A DNA stretch of 64,000 nucleotides, taken from NCBI GenBank assembly GCA_004078665.1, contig SCFO01000002.1:248001-312000 (forward strand). Reading direction: 5' to 3'. A program made the translations under genes and the position numbers. Source of the stretch: Halobacillus fulvus (GTDB taxonomy: Bacteria; Bacillota; Bacilli; Bacillales; Halobacillaceae). This document shows, piece after piece, positions 35,594 to 44,941 of the stretch (the stretch's first letter is position 1; each line of letters begins with the position of its first letter). The notes below the pieces were generated by a model, which was given only the letters and a program-made list of their open reading frames with translations, was not told the DNA's origin and made no database searches.

Positions 35594-36601
35594 TTATTTT
35601 TGTCTAGGCTCGGCAACTTTGACAAGCTGCTTCCCGAGGTTTGCGCCTTCAAACAAGCCGAAAAACGCATTCGGGATTTCTTCAAACCCTTCGCTGATCG
35701 TCTCTTCGTAAGAAAGACGGCCTTCTTTAAGCCATTTGGATAAATGCTGGAATCCCTCAGTGAAGCGGTCTTGATAATCGCCTACGGTAAACCCTTTGAT
35801 CAGGGCACTGGATTTAATCAAGTGCATTTGCATTCTAGGACCTTGATCATTTGGGATGTTATAAGAAGCGATCGCGCCGCACTGGGCGATACGGGCAAAC
35901 TTATTCAGACGAGGGTAGATCGCATCTGAGATCTCTCCACCTACATTGTCAAAGTAGACATCAATCCCATCTGGACAAGCACGGTCTAACGCTTCTGATA
36001 CGTTTTCCGTTTTATAATTGATGGCTTCATCGATGCCGAGCGTTTCTTTCAAGTACGTCGTTTTTTCATCTGTTCCGGCAATACCGATTACACGGCATCC
36101 TTGGATTTTTCCGATTTGCACAACAGCTGAGCCGACAGCTCCTGCAGCGCCTGATACAACGATTGTTTCTCCTTTTTTAGGCTGGCCGATGTCCATCAGA
36201 CCGAAGTACGCGGTCAGTCCGGGCATTCCTAATATGCCTAGTGATGTTGTGACAGGACCGAGTTCAGGATCAATCTTCCGGAGCTGGTCGCCTTTTGCTG
36301 TGCTATATTCCTTCCAGGACAGCATTCCGGTCACGATGTCTCCTTCGGAAAGGTGGTCGACATTTGATTCGACAACTTCCCCGACACCGCCACCTTCGAT
36401 CGGTTCATTTAATTGGAACGGGTCGATATAAGATTTGGCATCACTCATACGTCCCCGCATATATGGATCGACGGAAATATAAAGAGTCTTGATCAGCACT
36501 TCGCCCTCTTTTGGTTCGGGCTTATGGCTTTCAACTATTTTTAAATGTTCATCTGTAGGTTGTGCTTCTGGTCGTTTGACTAAGTGAATTTCACGATTCA
36601 T
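35594..36601 (-). CDS. yfmJ: zinc-free NADP-dependent alkenal/one oxidoreductase, YfmJ/CurA type
   Basis: 335 aa medium-chain reductase without zinc ligands. Seen: ISVDPYMRGRM and EGGGVGEVVES in the catalytic domain, the nucleotide motif VVSGAAGAVGSAVVQIGK, and DVYFDNVGGEISD. Members reduce activated double bonds such as 4-hydroxynonenal-like aldehydes using NADPH. ATG at 36601 has AAGGAGTG with 8-base spacing; upstream in-frame codons lack similarity. Single gene. Confidence 0.87.
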   Translation of the reverse strand: MNREIHLVKRPEAQPTDEHLKIVESHKPEPKEGEVLIKTLYISVDPYMRGRMSDAKSYIDPFQLNEPIEGGGVGEVVESNVDHLSEGDIVTGMLSWKEYSTAKGDQLRKIDPELGPVTTSLGILGMPGLTAYFGLMDIGQPKKGETIVVSGAAGAVGSAVVQIGKIQGCRVIGIAGTDEKTTYLKETLGIDEAINYKTENVSEALDRACPDGIDVYFDNVGGEISDAIYPRLNKFARIAQCGAIASYNIPNDQGPRMQMHLIKSSALIKGFTVGDYQDRFTEGFQHLSKWLKEGRLSYEETISEGFEEIPNAFFGLFEGANLGKQLVKVAEPRQK

Positions 36602-36697
36602 AGATTTTTCACTCCTTATATTGGATTCTTTTCCATTGTATCGTTCCAGGCTGGTAAAATGAAAATGATGTGATTGTTCGAAAGGCAGGTGCACCTC

Positions 36698-37441
36698 ATG
36701 ACAGACAAAAAACTCTTGTATGAAAAGGTGAAGTGGGTGGAAGGTGAGAACTTTATCACGATAGAGGACGCCTCAGGGCTTACAGAGCATGAATTTGAAA
36801 TGCTTGCTTCCGGTCTAGCCCAAGAACAGGAAGAAAGACAAATTAAATCCTTGTCCATCTTACTATCCCCGACACAATCTGAAAGGGTGGTTAAAATACT
36901 GGAAAACTATCATTTTACCCTTCACGATGAGCGCGTTATTTTCCGGAACGATTTACAAGAGGGATGCGAAGGGGCGGGGGAGTATCTATTATCTTCTCTC
37001 CTAGATATTTCGGAATCAGAATTCATGGCTGTCTGGCAACAATCGATGACGGGTTCTTCCAATGCTTCATCCAGTCTCAATATGAAGGAGCAAATGGCAT
37101 CCGTCAAAAAAGAGCTCGGGCCAGGATACGAAAAGACGTGTTTGGTCGCTTATGAACGAGGTGAAGCGATTGGTGTCGTAATGCCACATATCGAGCCTGG
37201 TACAAAAGAGGAAGGGCGAATCTTTTATTTCGGTCTTGTACCTGAAGCAAGAGGAAGTGGGAAAAGCGTTCCTCTCTATAAACAGGGATTAAAGCTTTTA
37301 AAGGAACAATTTCATGCGACGTATAGCATCGGAGCAACGAGCGTGAACAATCAACCGATGATTCAAGTCTTCAGAAAGTCTGGTTGTTATGAGCGAGAAA
37401 GAGTTCGCGTGTATAAAAAAGAGAGGAACTCTATGTCTTGA
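36698..37441 (+). CDS. GNAT-family acetyltransferase with extra N-terminal domain
   Basis: 247 aa. The C-terminal half is a GNAT domain with IFYFGLVPEARGSGKSVPLYKQGL (acetyl-CoA loop) and NQPMIQVFRKSGC. The N-terminal half (1-110) is not a family I know. ATG at 36698 follows AGGCAGGTG, a modest site; an in-frame ATG at 36674 is possible. It is divergent from yfmJ. Substrate unknown. Confidence 0.75.
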   Translation: MTDKKLLYEKVKWVEGENFITIEDASGLTEHEFEMLASGLAQEQEERQIKSLSILLSPTQSERVVKILENYHFTLHDERVIFRNDLQEGCEGAGEYLLSSLLDISESEFMAVWQQSMTGSSNASSSLNMKEQMASVKKELGPGYEKTCLVAYERGEAIGVVMPHIEPGTKEEGRIFYFGLVPEARGSGKSVPLYKQGLKLLKEQFHATYSIGATSVNNQPMIQVFRKSGCYERERVRVYKKERNSMS

Positions 37442-37524
37442 GTCCCCTTTAAAAATTCAACCATGTTTTATTGAACAGGAGTAGGAGGGCGTCTTTATTC
37501 ATTCAAATAATGACATGCTCTTTA

Positions 37525-37571
37525 AGTGATGTTCCCGCCACTCTGAAGCTATAGTTTGAGAAACGGAAACC
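37525..37571 (+). repeat. remnant of the nested inverted repeat element, copy G
   Basis: AGTGATGTTCCCGCCA followed by AACGGAAAC (37562-37570) corresponds to the right end of a plus-orientation copy such as C (AGTGATTTCCCCGCCA then ACGGAAAC). No left arm can be found in the preceding 80 bases, so this is a decayed end. Confidence 0.6.
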
Positions 37572-37580
37572 TCGTCATAC

Positions 37581-37612
37581 AAAAAAGGCGGAGGATGAGG
37601 GCCTCCGCCTTT
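37581..37612 (-). terminator. intrinsic terminator of the aldehyde dehydrogenase transcript
   Basis: AAAGGCGGAGG (37584-37594) pairs with CCTCCGCCTTT (37602-37612); the A-run at 37581 becomes a U-run on the minus strand, just after the DUF779 gene. Confidence 0.85.
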
Positions 37613-37619
37613 GTAATCG

Positions 37620-37988
37620 TTACACAGTTTCTGATTCCTTCAGTTCACGATACTCTTCATCTGAAAAAGCACGCGAGCGAGTGAGGAACCTTTTTCCTTC
37701 CACACCCTCAAGAGAAAACATCCCGCCGCGACCGTCCACGACATCGATGATCAGCTGGGTATGCTTCCAATAATCATATTGCCTTTTATTGATATAAAAA
37801 GGCGTCCCGCCGATCTCACCTAATAAAATGTCCTGGCTGCCCATTAGCATGTCGCCTTCCTGATAACACATAGGCGAGCTGCCGTCGCAACAGCCACCGG
37901 ACTGATGGAACATGAGCGGACCGTGCTTCTCCTTAAGATGCTCAATCAGTTCAAGCGTCGCATCGGTAGCTACCACTCGTTCAACCAT
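37620..37988 (-). CDS. DUF779 protein linked to aldehyde dehydrogenase
   Basis: 122 aa with the family's cysteine-rich block SGGCCDGSSPMCY near residues 30-42 and a C-terminal KRFLTRSRAFSDEEY. DUF779 genes usually accompany aldehyde dehydrogenases, as here: 62 bases downstream of one on the same strand. Function unknown; the Cys cluster suggests metal binding or a redox role (inference). Confidence 0.82.
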   Translation of the reverse strand: MVERVVATDATLELIEHLKEKHGPLMFHQSGGCCDGSSPMCYQEGDMLMGSQDILLGEIGGTPFYINKRQYDYWKHTQLIIDVVDGRGGMFSLEGVEGKRFLTRSRAFSDEEYRELKESETV

Positions 37989-38050
37989 CTTTTTTCAACT
38001 CCTTGTATTCTAATATTCTCACATAAGCATCATTCGCTTATGTATTGATT

Positions 38051-39571
38051 TTAAAAGAATCCGAGCTTCTGAGGGCTGTAGCTGACGAGCATATTTTTCG
38101 TTTGCTGATAATGACTCAGCATCATCTTATGGTTTTCACGTCCGACGCCAGACATTTTGTATCCGCCGAATGCAGCGTGTGCAGGGTAGGAGTGATAACA
38201 GTTCGTCCACACACGTCCAGCCTGAATTCCGCGCCCGAAGCGGTACGCCGTGTTGATGTCACGTGACCAGACACCGGCACCAAGACCGTAGAGGGTATCG
38301 TTTGCAATTTCCATCGCTTCTTCCTTATCTTTAAACGTCGTAACGGAAAGAACAGGTCCGAAGATCTCTTCCTGGAAGACCCTCATTTTATTATTCCCTT
38401 TAAAAATGGTCGGCTGGACGTAATACCCATCTTTCAAGTCGCCGTCCATATGATTTCGTTCACCACCAACAAGGCATTCGGCTCCTTCTTCTTTTCCGAT
38501 CTCTAAATAGGAGAGAATTTTCTCGAGCTGTTCGGATGAAGCTTGGGCGCCCATCATCACTTCAGGATCCAATGGATTTCCGACCTTGATCGACTTGACG
38601 CGCTCTATGGCACGCTCCATGAACTTATCGTAAATCGACTCCTGAACAAGAGCGCGGGAAGGACATGTACATACCTCGCCTTGGTTCAGTGCGAACATGA
38701 TGAAGCCTTCGATTGATTTATCAAGAAAATCATCATCCTCCAGCATAATATCTTCAAAGAAGATATTTGGAGACTTACCACCAAGCTCCAATGTGACAGG
38801 GATGATATTTTGAGAAGCGTATTGCATAATCATACGTCCAGTGGTCGTTTCTCCGGTAAAAGCGACTTTGCTGATTCTTGGATTTTGGGCCAGCGGCTTT
38901 CCGGCTTCCAGACCAAACCCGTTTACAACGTTCAGCACGCCTGCAGGAAGAATGTCTTCAATCATCTCAAGCAAAAGCATGATCGAAGCTGGTGTCTGTT
39001 CAGCTGGCTTCAATACGATACAGTTACCGGCTGCTAAAGCGGGAGCGATTTTCCATGTCGCCATCAGAATCGGGAAGTTCCACGGGATGATCTGACCGAC
39101 GACGCCGAGAGGCTCATGGAAATGGTAAGCAATCGTGTCGTTGTCGATTTCTCCGATGGTACCTTCCTGGGCACGAATGACACCAGCGAAGTAACGGAAG
39201 TGGTCAATCGCCAACGGAATATCTGCATTCAGCGTTTCACGAACGGCTTTCCCGTTCTCCCAGGTTTCGGCTACAGCAAGCTTTTCCAGATTCTCTTCCA
39301 TCCGGTCCGCAATTTTATTCAGAATGATTGAACGATCGGTTGTCGAAGTATTGCCCCAGGAATCCTTCGCTTCATAAGCGGCATCAATCGCAAGCTCGAT
39401 GTCCTCTTCTGTCGATCGGGCTACCTGGCAAAACGCTTTTCCTGTAACAGGCGTCACATTATCAAAGTAATCGCCTTTGACAGGTGCCGCCCATTTACCA
39501 CCAATAAAGTTATCGTATCGTTCCTTGTAACTGACAATCGATCCTTCTGTGTTCGGAAATGCATACACCAT
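38051..39571 (-). CDS. NAD-dependent aldehyde dehydrogenase (acetaldehyde type, AcoD/ExaC-like)
   Basis: 506 aa, the usual length for this subgroup. Seen: [34 protein letters not shown] with the general base Glu, and the catalytic cysteine in [11 protein letters not shown]. It oxidises acetaldehyde or a related short aldehyde. ATG at 39571 has AGGAGG with good spacing; a longer reading frame upstream has no similarity and crosses the promoter. In operon with DUF779, under a cre-containing promoter. Confidence 0.9.
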   Translation of the reverse strand: MVYAFPNTEGSIVSYKERYDNFIGGKWAAPVKGDYFDNVTPVTGKAFCQVARSTEEDIELAIDAAYEAKDSWGNTSTTDRSIILNKIADRMEENLEKLAVAETWENGKAVRETLNADIPLAIDHFRYFAGVIRAQEGTIGEIDNDTIAYHFHEPLGVVGQIIPWNFPILMATWKIAPALAAGNCIVLKPAEQTPASIMLLLEMIEDILPAGVLNVVNGFGLEAGKPLAQNPRISKVAFTGETTTGRMIMQYASQNIIPVTLELGGKSPNIFFEDIMLEDDDFLDKSIEGFIMFALNQGEVCTCPSRALVQESIYDKFMERAIERVKSIKVGNPLDPEVMMGAQASSEQLEKILSYLEIGKEEGAECLVGGERNHMDGDLKDGYYVQPTIFKGNNKMRVFQEEIFGPVLSVTTFKDKEEAMEIANDTLYGLGAGVWSRDINTAYRFGRGIQAGRVWTNCYHSYPAHAAFGGYKMSGVGRENHKMMLSHYQQTKNMLVSYSPQKLGFF

Positions 39572-39596
39572 CTGTTCATTCCTCCTAAATATATAA

Positions 39597-39673
39597 TGCA
39601 AACGCTTACAAAAATACGTATGTAAATGTAAGACGCTTATCTCGAAACTATCATGATTGCAGAATATTGTCAA
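39597..39673 (-). promoter_or_regulatory. aldehyde dehydrogenase promoter and cre
   Basis: Minus-strand TTGACA (39673-39668), 17 bases, TAGTTT (39650-39645). TGCAAACGCTTACA (39597-39610) fits the cre consensus at 13 of 14 positions and lies about 30-45 bases past the expected start, a roadblock position for CcpA. Glucose repression of the operon is predicted. Confidence 0.7.
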
Positions 39674-39769
39674 TTATAAGAAAAATAAACAGGTATTGGC
39701 TGAATGATGTTCATAGAATGAATTTTGTTATAATAGATTTATAGCTTTTGACGAAAGGGAGTCTATAAA

Positions 39770-40645
39770 ATGACAACGACGAATCGTATATTGCTTGTGG
39801 ATGGGATGGCACTCTTATTCAGAGCCTTTTATGCCACAGCTATGAGCAATTATTATATGATCAACAGTAAAGGAACTCCGACCAACGGAGTTTACGGAAT
39901 GGTGAAGCACCTGTTCACAGCCATTGACACCTATCAGCCTACACACGTTGTATGCTGCTGGGATATGGGGAGCAAAACGTTCCGTAACGATCTTTTCCCA
40001 GATTACAAGGCGAACCGTGGAGCGCCTCCAGAAGAGTTGATTCCTCAATTCGACCTTGCCAAAGAGGTTGTCGAAGCTCTCGATATTCCGAACATCGGGC
40101 AAGTAGGCTACGAAGCAGATGATTGCATGGGAACGTTAAGCCGGATGTACAGCGAGCATTCCCAAGTGTTCCTGTTGACCGGTGACCAGGATTTGCTTCA
40201 GCTGCTTCAACCGAATGTCAACGTCGTTCTTTTGAAAAAAGGGTATGGGAATTATGCAGAATATCACGAGCATTCCTTCTATGAAGAAAAAGGGATTACA
40301 CCTGCTCAAATGATCGATTTGAAGGCGTTGATGGGCGATAGCAGTGATAATTATCCGGGAGTCAAAGGAATCGGAGAGAAAACAGCATTGAAACTGTTGC
40401 TTCAATATGGATCGATTGAAGGTATTCTTGAAAACGTGGACAAGCTGACAAAAGGCCAGCGGGCAAAAATCGAGCAGGATCTTGAGATGCTACATCTGTC
40501 GAGAAAGCTTGCGGCGATTCACTGTGAGGCGGATGTCGATTGTTCACTGGAGGATGCTTTATTCTACATTGACGATGCGAAGATGGCTGCGAAATTTGAT
40601 GAGCTTGAGTTTCGTAATTGGGAGAAGAATCTGGTCAGAATGTAA
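39770..40645 (+). CDS. ypcP: 5'-3' exonuclease, PolA N-terminal type
   Basis: 291 aa, equal to the free-standing 5' nuclease domain of DNA polymerase I. Seen: LLVDGMALLFRAFYA, VCCWDMGSKTFRNDLFPDYKANRG, YEADDCMGTL, LLTGDQDLLQL and the helix-hairpin-helix GIGEKTALKLL. It likely helps remove Okazaki primers or flaps alongside PolA, as proposed for Bacillus YpcP. RBS AAAGGGAG; monocistronic. Confidence 0.88.
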   Translation: MTTTNRILLVDGMALLFRAFYATAMSNYYMINSKGTPTNGVYGMVKHLFTAIDTYQPTHVVCCWDMGSKTFRNDLFPDYKANRGAPPEELIPQFDLAKEVVEALDIPNIGQVGYEADDCMGTLSRMYSEHSQVFLLTGDQDLLQLLQPNVNVVLLKKGYGNYAEYHEHSFYEEKGITPAQMIDLKALMGDSSDNYPGVKGIGEKTALKLLLQYGSIEGILENVDKLTKGQRAKIEQDLEMLHLSRKLAAIHCEADVDCSLEDALFYIDDAKMAAKFDELEFRNWEKNLVRM

Positions 40646-40681
40646 AAGACATGGGGGCGTTAATGCCTCCATGTCTTTTTT
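40644..40681. terminator. terminator after ypcP
   Basis: AAAAGACATGG and CCATGTCTTTT arms with an inner GC pairing and flanking A and T runs. It can serve ypcP and the converging regulator. Confidence 0.85.
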
Positions 40682-41942
40682 ATAGTAGATCTTTCTTCTG
40701 CGTGAATTTGAATTGGTTGGCTTCTTTATAGTTCATGGCTGCTTTTTTGTACATGCGTTTTTCGTAATAGATATCGCCGAGCATTTCAAGGTAGTCTTTG
40801 TACTCCTCATACTCATTGAGTTTCCTCATATCTGGAATGATTTCTTTTTCAAGCTTATGAATGAACGCATCATCATGAGTCGTCTCGTTGATGATATGCG
40901 TCAATAAGTAAAATTTGTGCTTGAAGAATAATTGATCAAATTCATCGGCCTGTTTTTGTCCTTCCTTTATATAGGACCAGCAGGATTCTAGATCGCCACA
41001 ATAGTAACTAGTCGAAGCTAATAAATAAATGGTGCTGATTTCAAAGTACTTTTCCGGAGTAGAAATTTCCTGAGCTTTTTTAAGGGAAGTGAGAGCATCA
41101 GAATATTTTTCCTGGTTTGCGTAGATATAGCCTAGGTTATGATGGATTCGTCGCTGTTCGTGTTCAGGAAGGTGATATTTACCAATCTTTAGTATCTTTT
41201 CGTAGTATTCTTCAGCAATATGGTGGATGTTTAGATATCTGTAATTTAAGGCAATGATCATATACGTATCAATCATACGTGAATAATTCATTTCATCTTT
41301 ATATTTTTTAAGAGCAATTTCGCCGTAATAATTGGATTCAACCGCTTCGCGTGTCTTTAAGTGCGTTAAAGATAAGTGGAAGTAGGTCTCGCTATCTTTT
41401 AAATGAATCTCTTCAAGATAGGAGTGGGTTAATTTAAAATGATACAACGCCAGTTTTAAGTTGGATTCTAATAAATAATGAATCCCAACGGTTTTATGAT
41501 AGAAAAATTTATATTCTTTAGAAGCACCAGGAAGAACGTGCTCCAATTCTTTTAAATATGCCTCGTTGAGTTCAAGCTCACCTTTTGTCATTAAATGACG
41601 GGTCTCTATGATTTTGTAAAGATTAACAAGTTTGATATTACGATTCTCTTCAAGTGATGCCTTGGACATTACGTGTAGATCTTCCATTAAAGTGAAATCG
41701 CGCAATTGACAAGCCTCATGCCATCTGAGTAAGTTTTGATAGATCCCTTCATCAAACTCCTGGTTAATATCCACTAATGTAATATTTAACCGCTCTCCAA
41801 GAAGACGGTATATATCGTCACTAGCCGTGATCGAATTATTTTCAATTTTGCTTAAATAAGAAACGGAACAAATACCGTCAGCCAGTTCTTCTAGTGTCAT
41901 GCCCTGATACTTACGGTTTTGTTTAATTAAGGATCCCTTCAA
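40680..41942 (-). CDS. HTH-TPR regulator (RRNPP type) without an obvious peptide gene
   Basis: 420 aa: XRE-type helix-turn-helix (about 1-60, YQGMTLEELADGICSVSYLSKIEN) followed by TPR-like helical repeats to the end (for example HHNLGYIYANQEKYSDALTSLKKA and GDIYYEKRMYKKAAMNYKEA). This is the layout of PlcR/NprR/Rgg-like peptide-responsive regulators. TTG at 41942 has AAGGGG upstream and matches the N-terminus of the paralogue at 59435; a GTG at 41963 is an alternative. I searched by eye for a small secreted-peptide gene on either side and found none. Confidence 0.8.
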   Translation of the reverse strand: MKGSLIKQNRKYQGMTLEELADGICSVSYLSKIENNSITASDDIYRLLGERLNITLVDINQEFDEGIYQNLLRWHEACQLRDFTLMEDLHVMSKASLEENRNIKLVNLYKIIETRHLMTKGELELNEAYLKELEHVLPGASKEYKFFYHKTVGIHYLLESNLKLALYHFKLTHSYLEEIHLKDSETYFHLSLTHLKTREAVESNYYGEIALKKYKDEMNYSRMIDTYMIIALNYRYLNIHHIAEEYYEKILKIGKYHLPEHEQRRIHHNLGYIYANQEKYSDALTSLKKAQEISTPEKYFEISTIYLLASTSYYCGDLESCWSYIKEGQKQADEFDQLFFKHKFYLLTHIINETTHDDAFIHKLEKEIIPDMRKLNEYEEYKDYLEMLGDIYYEKRMYKKAAMNYKEANQFKFTQKKDLL

Positions 41943-42008
41943 TACGTTCAACCCCTTCAACACAACTAAGTATACACAGTAGCGGAAACACCTCTTGTAT
42001 GCAATACA

Positions 42009-42041
42009 TAAAAAACAGCCACCGTTTCAAGAGGTGGCTGT
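42009..42041 (-). terminator. intrinsic terminator
   Basis: ACAGCCACC (42015-42023) pairs with GGTGGCTGT (42033-42041); the A-run at 42009 gives the U-tail for the minus-strand yhfK-like gene. Confidence 0.85.
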
Positions 42042-42052
42042 TTGTTAAGTTG

Positions 42053-42685
42053 TTATAAGGATTTCAAAGCATCCTCAATCTGAGTATCGCCGGAAATCAT
42101 CTCAAACGTTTTGTGGTAAGCGTTAGGTTCTTGAATGGCGGCGATCATCGTTTTAGCCACATCCGCACGGGATATTGTACCCGGTTCCAATGTCTCCCCG
42201 ACTTGGATTTTGCTTGTTCCTTCATCATTTGTCAGGCCACCAGGGCGAACAATGGTGTAGTCAAGCTCGGTAGACTGCAGATATTCATCTGCTTCGCCTT
42301 TCATCTTAAGGTAATGCTGTAGCTCTTCAGGACCGCGTTCAGGACTACCGGCACCCATTCCACTCAGCATGATGAACTTCTTAATGCCGAGGTTTTCTGT
42401 TGCCTTGATGAGGTTAATTGCGCCATCACGATCAACTGCTTCTGTCTGATCCGCCCCTGTGCTAGAACCGGAACCGGCTGCAAAAATGACGACGTCCATG
42501 CCTTTCACTGCATACCCTACATCCTTCGTCAAGTCCGCCAGTACAGGGTTGCCTCCAAGGTTTTCAATCGTTGCTTTCTGTTCTTCTTTTCTTATCAAAC
42601 CATACGGTTCGTGGCCATCTTCTTTAAGATATTGAATGAGTAAACGTCCAGTGTGACCGTTCGCTCCTGCTACAAGTACTTTCAT
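42053..42685 (-). CDS. yhfK: NAD(P)-binding atypical short-chain dehydrogenase, YhfK-like
   Basis: 210 aa, close in length and pattern to Bacillus YhfK. Seen: VLVAGANGHTGRLLIQYL nucleotide motif, VIFAAGSGSSTGADQTEAVD, KFIMLSGMGAG and DYTIVRPGGLTN. Substrate unknown; this group includes NmrA-like sensors and epimerase-like enzymes. ATG at 42685 has AAAGGAGATG upstream; an earlier in-frame start at 42724 precedes that site. Confidence 0.82.
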   Translation of the reverse strand: MKVLVAGANGHTGRLLIQYLKEDGHEPYGLIRKEEQKATIENLGGNPVLADLTKDVGYAVKGMDVVIFAAGSGSSTGADQTEAVDRDGAINLIKATENLGIKKFIMLSGMGAGSPERGPEELQHYLKMKGEADEYLQSTELDYTIVRPGGLTNDEGTSKIQVGETLEPGTISRADVAKTMIAAIQEPNAYHKTFEMISGDTQIEDALKSL

Positions 42686-42767
42686 AAGCTTAGAACATCT
42701 CCTTTTCGCATAGGTTCTATCCAATACTTATGTAACCTCTTTTTTTTCAGGTTAAACATAGCGACTA

Positions 42768-43712
42768 TTAAACCTGTGCAGGGAAGCAAAGCTCCTGATA
42801 GTTACAGCGGGAACAGACTCGCGGGTCATTTTGCATCGGAAAATGTTCCAATGGAAGGGGCTGGTTTTTCGATTCGTCTTCCAAGTAGCCTTTCATCTGT
42901 TCAATACTGATTTTATAAAGGTGCTGGACGTTGATCAGGTCCTGTTCGGTCAACTGGTGTTCGATAAAGCTTCCTTCCAAAAGGTACTCATTTCGGATGA
43001 TGATATCATCGATCGAGTCGATGGAATACTTTTGCTGAAGATATAGGGCGTAAAGGGCCAGCTGATTCCGGTCTTCTTCAGATTTTTTTCCTGTTTTCCA
43101 GTCGACAATCACCCATTTGTTCCGTGCTAAATCCTGATAGACTAAGTCCATCACAATGTAAACTTTGACTCCGTTTGCTTTCATAAACCGGAATTTTTCG
43201 GAATCGATAAATTTCATGTCTTCTTTTCTTAACACTTCTGCAAACGAACGGCTAGCAAAGAAATTTTTCACAGTCGTTTGCAGTCGGTCGGTAATCTTTT
43301 TAACCTTAGACTCAGAAAGCGTGTTTGTTTGGCTATAATAGATTTCGTGCAGCATCGTGTAATGCTTCGGTCGGTTCCTCCACAAATGTTCTTTCTTAGT
43401 CGACTCGATAAATCCCCGGTTTAAATGATGGCGGATTTCATCGATGATGGTTTGTTCATCCGGAACGGACCGATTATGGAGAACGTCCTGGATTATTTGG
43501 TAAATCAGGTCGTGGACAACACTTCCGAAGTGCATCTCAAGGTTGGTTATTTTCTTCAACCGGTATGTCTGTCTTGCAAGGGAATCCGCTTGTTCAAGCC
43601 AACCGTTATGAGAAACATAATAATCATAGGCGTACTGGCGGGCACATGTCAGCAACGTTTTATGTCTGGATAAGGACCAGGAAAGCTCAGGGAATGGTTT
43701 TATTTCAAACAT
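42768..43712 (-). CDS. PD-(D/E)XK nuclease with iron-sulfur cysteines (RecB/Cas4-like)
   Basis: 314-aa single-domain nuclease. The catalytic motif is MDLVYQDL followed by VIVDWKTGKK and a QLALYALYL helix (RecB-type motif). One cysteine near the N-terminus (LLTCARQYAYDYY) and three at the C-terminus (CSRCNYQELC) match the AddB/Cas4-type 4Fe-4S staple. It has no helicase and there is no CRISPR array here. ATG at 43712 has GGAGG 6 bases upstream, and it overlaps the end of the alkyltransferase-like gene by 8 bases, implying coupling and a repair role. Confidence 0.82.
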   Translation of the reverse strand: MFEIKPFPELSWSLSRHKTLLTCARQYAYDYYVSHNGWLEQADSLARQTYRLKKITNLEMHFGSVVHDLIYQIIQDVLHNRSVPDEQTIIDEIRHHLNRGFIESTKKEHLWRNRPKHYTMLHEIYYSQTNTLSESKVKKITDRLQTTVKNFFASRSFAEVLRKEDMKFIDSEKFRFMKANGVKVYIVMDLVYQDLARNKWVIVDWKTGKKSEEDRNQLALYALYLQQKYSIDSIDDIIIRNEYLLEGSFIEHQLTEQDLINVQHLYKISIEQMKGYLEDESKNQPLPLEHFPMQNDPRVCSRCNYQELCFPAQV

Positions 43713-44031
43713 GGGAATCCTCCGGTTCATCTGTTTTTACTTGGAATTGGGTCAGGTCGACCTGACCATTTATAACGAGTACCCCTTCTGCTTCAAGCGA
43801 AAGGATTTGTTCTTTATAAAGGGCGTCGTCTTGGATTACGACTTCTCCTTTTGCGTTGATCACCCGATGCCAAGAGAGGCTGTATTTTTCGCTCATGCTG
43901 TGAAGGACTCGCACAACCTGTCGGGCAGCTCTTGGACTCCCGGCTAATGTAGCAATTTGACCGTAAGTCATCACTTTTCCTTCTGGTATATGTTGAATGA
44001 TTTGAATGGCTTTTTCCGTAAAGGGCTGCAT
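43705..44031 (-). CDS. alkyltransferase-like protein (MGMT fold lacking the active cysteine)
   Basis: 108 aa with the DNA-binding domain of O6-alkylguanine methyltransferases (MTYGQIATLAGSPRAARQVVRVLHS). The PCHR active site is replaced by SWHRVIN, so it cannot accept an alkyl group. Such proteins bind O6-alkylguanine, flip it out and mark it for other repair enzymes. It is followed with an 8-base overlap by the PD-(D/E)XK nuclease gene. Confidence 0.88.
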   Translation of the reverse strand: MQPFTEKAIQIIQHIPEGKVMTYGQIATLAGSPRAARQVVRVLHSMSEKYSLSWHRVINAKGEVVIQDDALYKEQILSLEAEGVLVINGQVDLTQFQVKTDEPEDSHV

Positions 44032-44125
44032 GTTAAGTTCCTCCTGTTGCTTCTATTATGTCATGACGGATAGATAGGAGTAAAAGAATTCTGATAGAAT
44101 AATAGGAAGAGAGGGGTAATATTCG

Positions 44126-44926
44126 ATGAGTATAGCAAGAGTATTGTCGATTGCCGGTTCCGCTTCCCAGGGAAGTGCCGGTATCCAGGCGGATCTGAAA
44201 ACATTTCAAGAGTTTGACGTTTACGGAATGAGTGCCATCACAGCAATCGTTGCTAATAATTCCACTACGGATCAGGGTATCTTTACCCAGCCGCTTGCTT
44301 CAGTCGAGGCACAGGTCTATGCATCACTTGAACATGTCGGAGTCGATGCCTTAAAGACCGGCATGCTTTTTACTGAGGAAATCATTACGAGAACAGCAGA
44401 ATTAATTAAGGAATCAGGTGTAGAAAATGTAGTTGTCGACCCCGTCATGATCGGAAAGATGGGATCACAGCTGCTCAAGGACGAGGCCATTGAAACGTTA
44501 GTAAAAGAATTGCTACCAGTCGCCAAAATCGTGACCCCAAACCTTCATGAAGCAGCGAGAATGCTAGAGTGTCCCGTTCCTGAAACGCCTGAGGATATGA
44601 AAGTACTCGCTCGGGATTTGCATAGTCTTGGCCCTGAGTATGTGCTGATCAAAGGGGGAGCGCTGAAGGACTATCCGGCCGTTGATATGCTTTATGATGG
44701 GAAAGGCATAACGGAGCTTGAGTCGGAGCGGGTCGACACGGTTCATACGAGTGGCGCCGGCTGCACGTATTCTGCTGCTATTACAGCAGAGCTTGCCAAA
44801 GGGAAGAGTGTGGAGGAAGCTGTCAGAAGAGCGAAATCTTTTGTCACCAGCGCCATCCGCCACGCTTTGTCCTTCGACCGCGGAATCGGCTCGACCTATC
44901 ACGCCGCCCATCGTAAAAAAGCATGA
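44126..44926 (+). CDS. pdxK: pyridoxal/hydroxymethylpyrimidine kinase
   Basis: 266-aa ribokinase-like kinase. Seen: SIAGSASQGSAGIQADLKTF, TGMLFTEEII, VVDPVM, TPNLHEA and the anion-hole SGAGCTYSAAI, in which the Cys is typical of the bifunctional PdxK of Bacillus rather than ThiD. It makes pyridoxal-5-phosphate by salvage and may phosphorylate HMP. Single gene; RBS AGAGGGG. Confidence 0.87.
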   Translation: MSIARVLSIAGSASQGSAGIQADLKTFQEFDVYGMSAITAIVANNSTTDQGIFTQPLASVEAQVYASLEHVGVDALKTGMLFTEEIITRTAELIKESGVENVVVDPVMIGKMGSQLLKDEAIETLVKELLPVAKIVTPNLHEAARMLECPVPETPEDMKVLARDLHSLGPEYVLIKGGALKDYPAVDMLYDGKGITELESERVDTVHTSGAGCTYSAAITAELAKGKSVEEAVRRAKSFVTSAIRHALSFDRGIGSTYHAAHRKKA

Positions 44927-44941
44927 GGGTCAAAAAACTAA

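Noticed and set aside
41943-42052. Peptide gene for the orphan HTH-TPR regulator
   Set aside because: Neither the upstream gap nor the 30-base downstream gap contains a small frame with a signal-like N-terminus and ribosome site.
42768-43712. Cas4-like nuclease as part of a CRISPR system
   Set aside because: No CRISPR array or other cas gene is present; the gene is coupled to an alkyltransferase-like protein instead.
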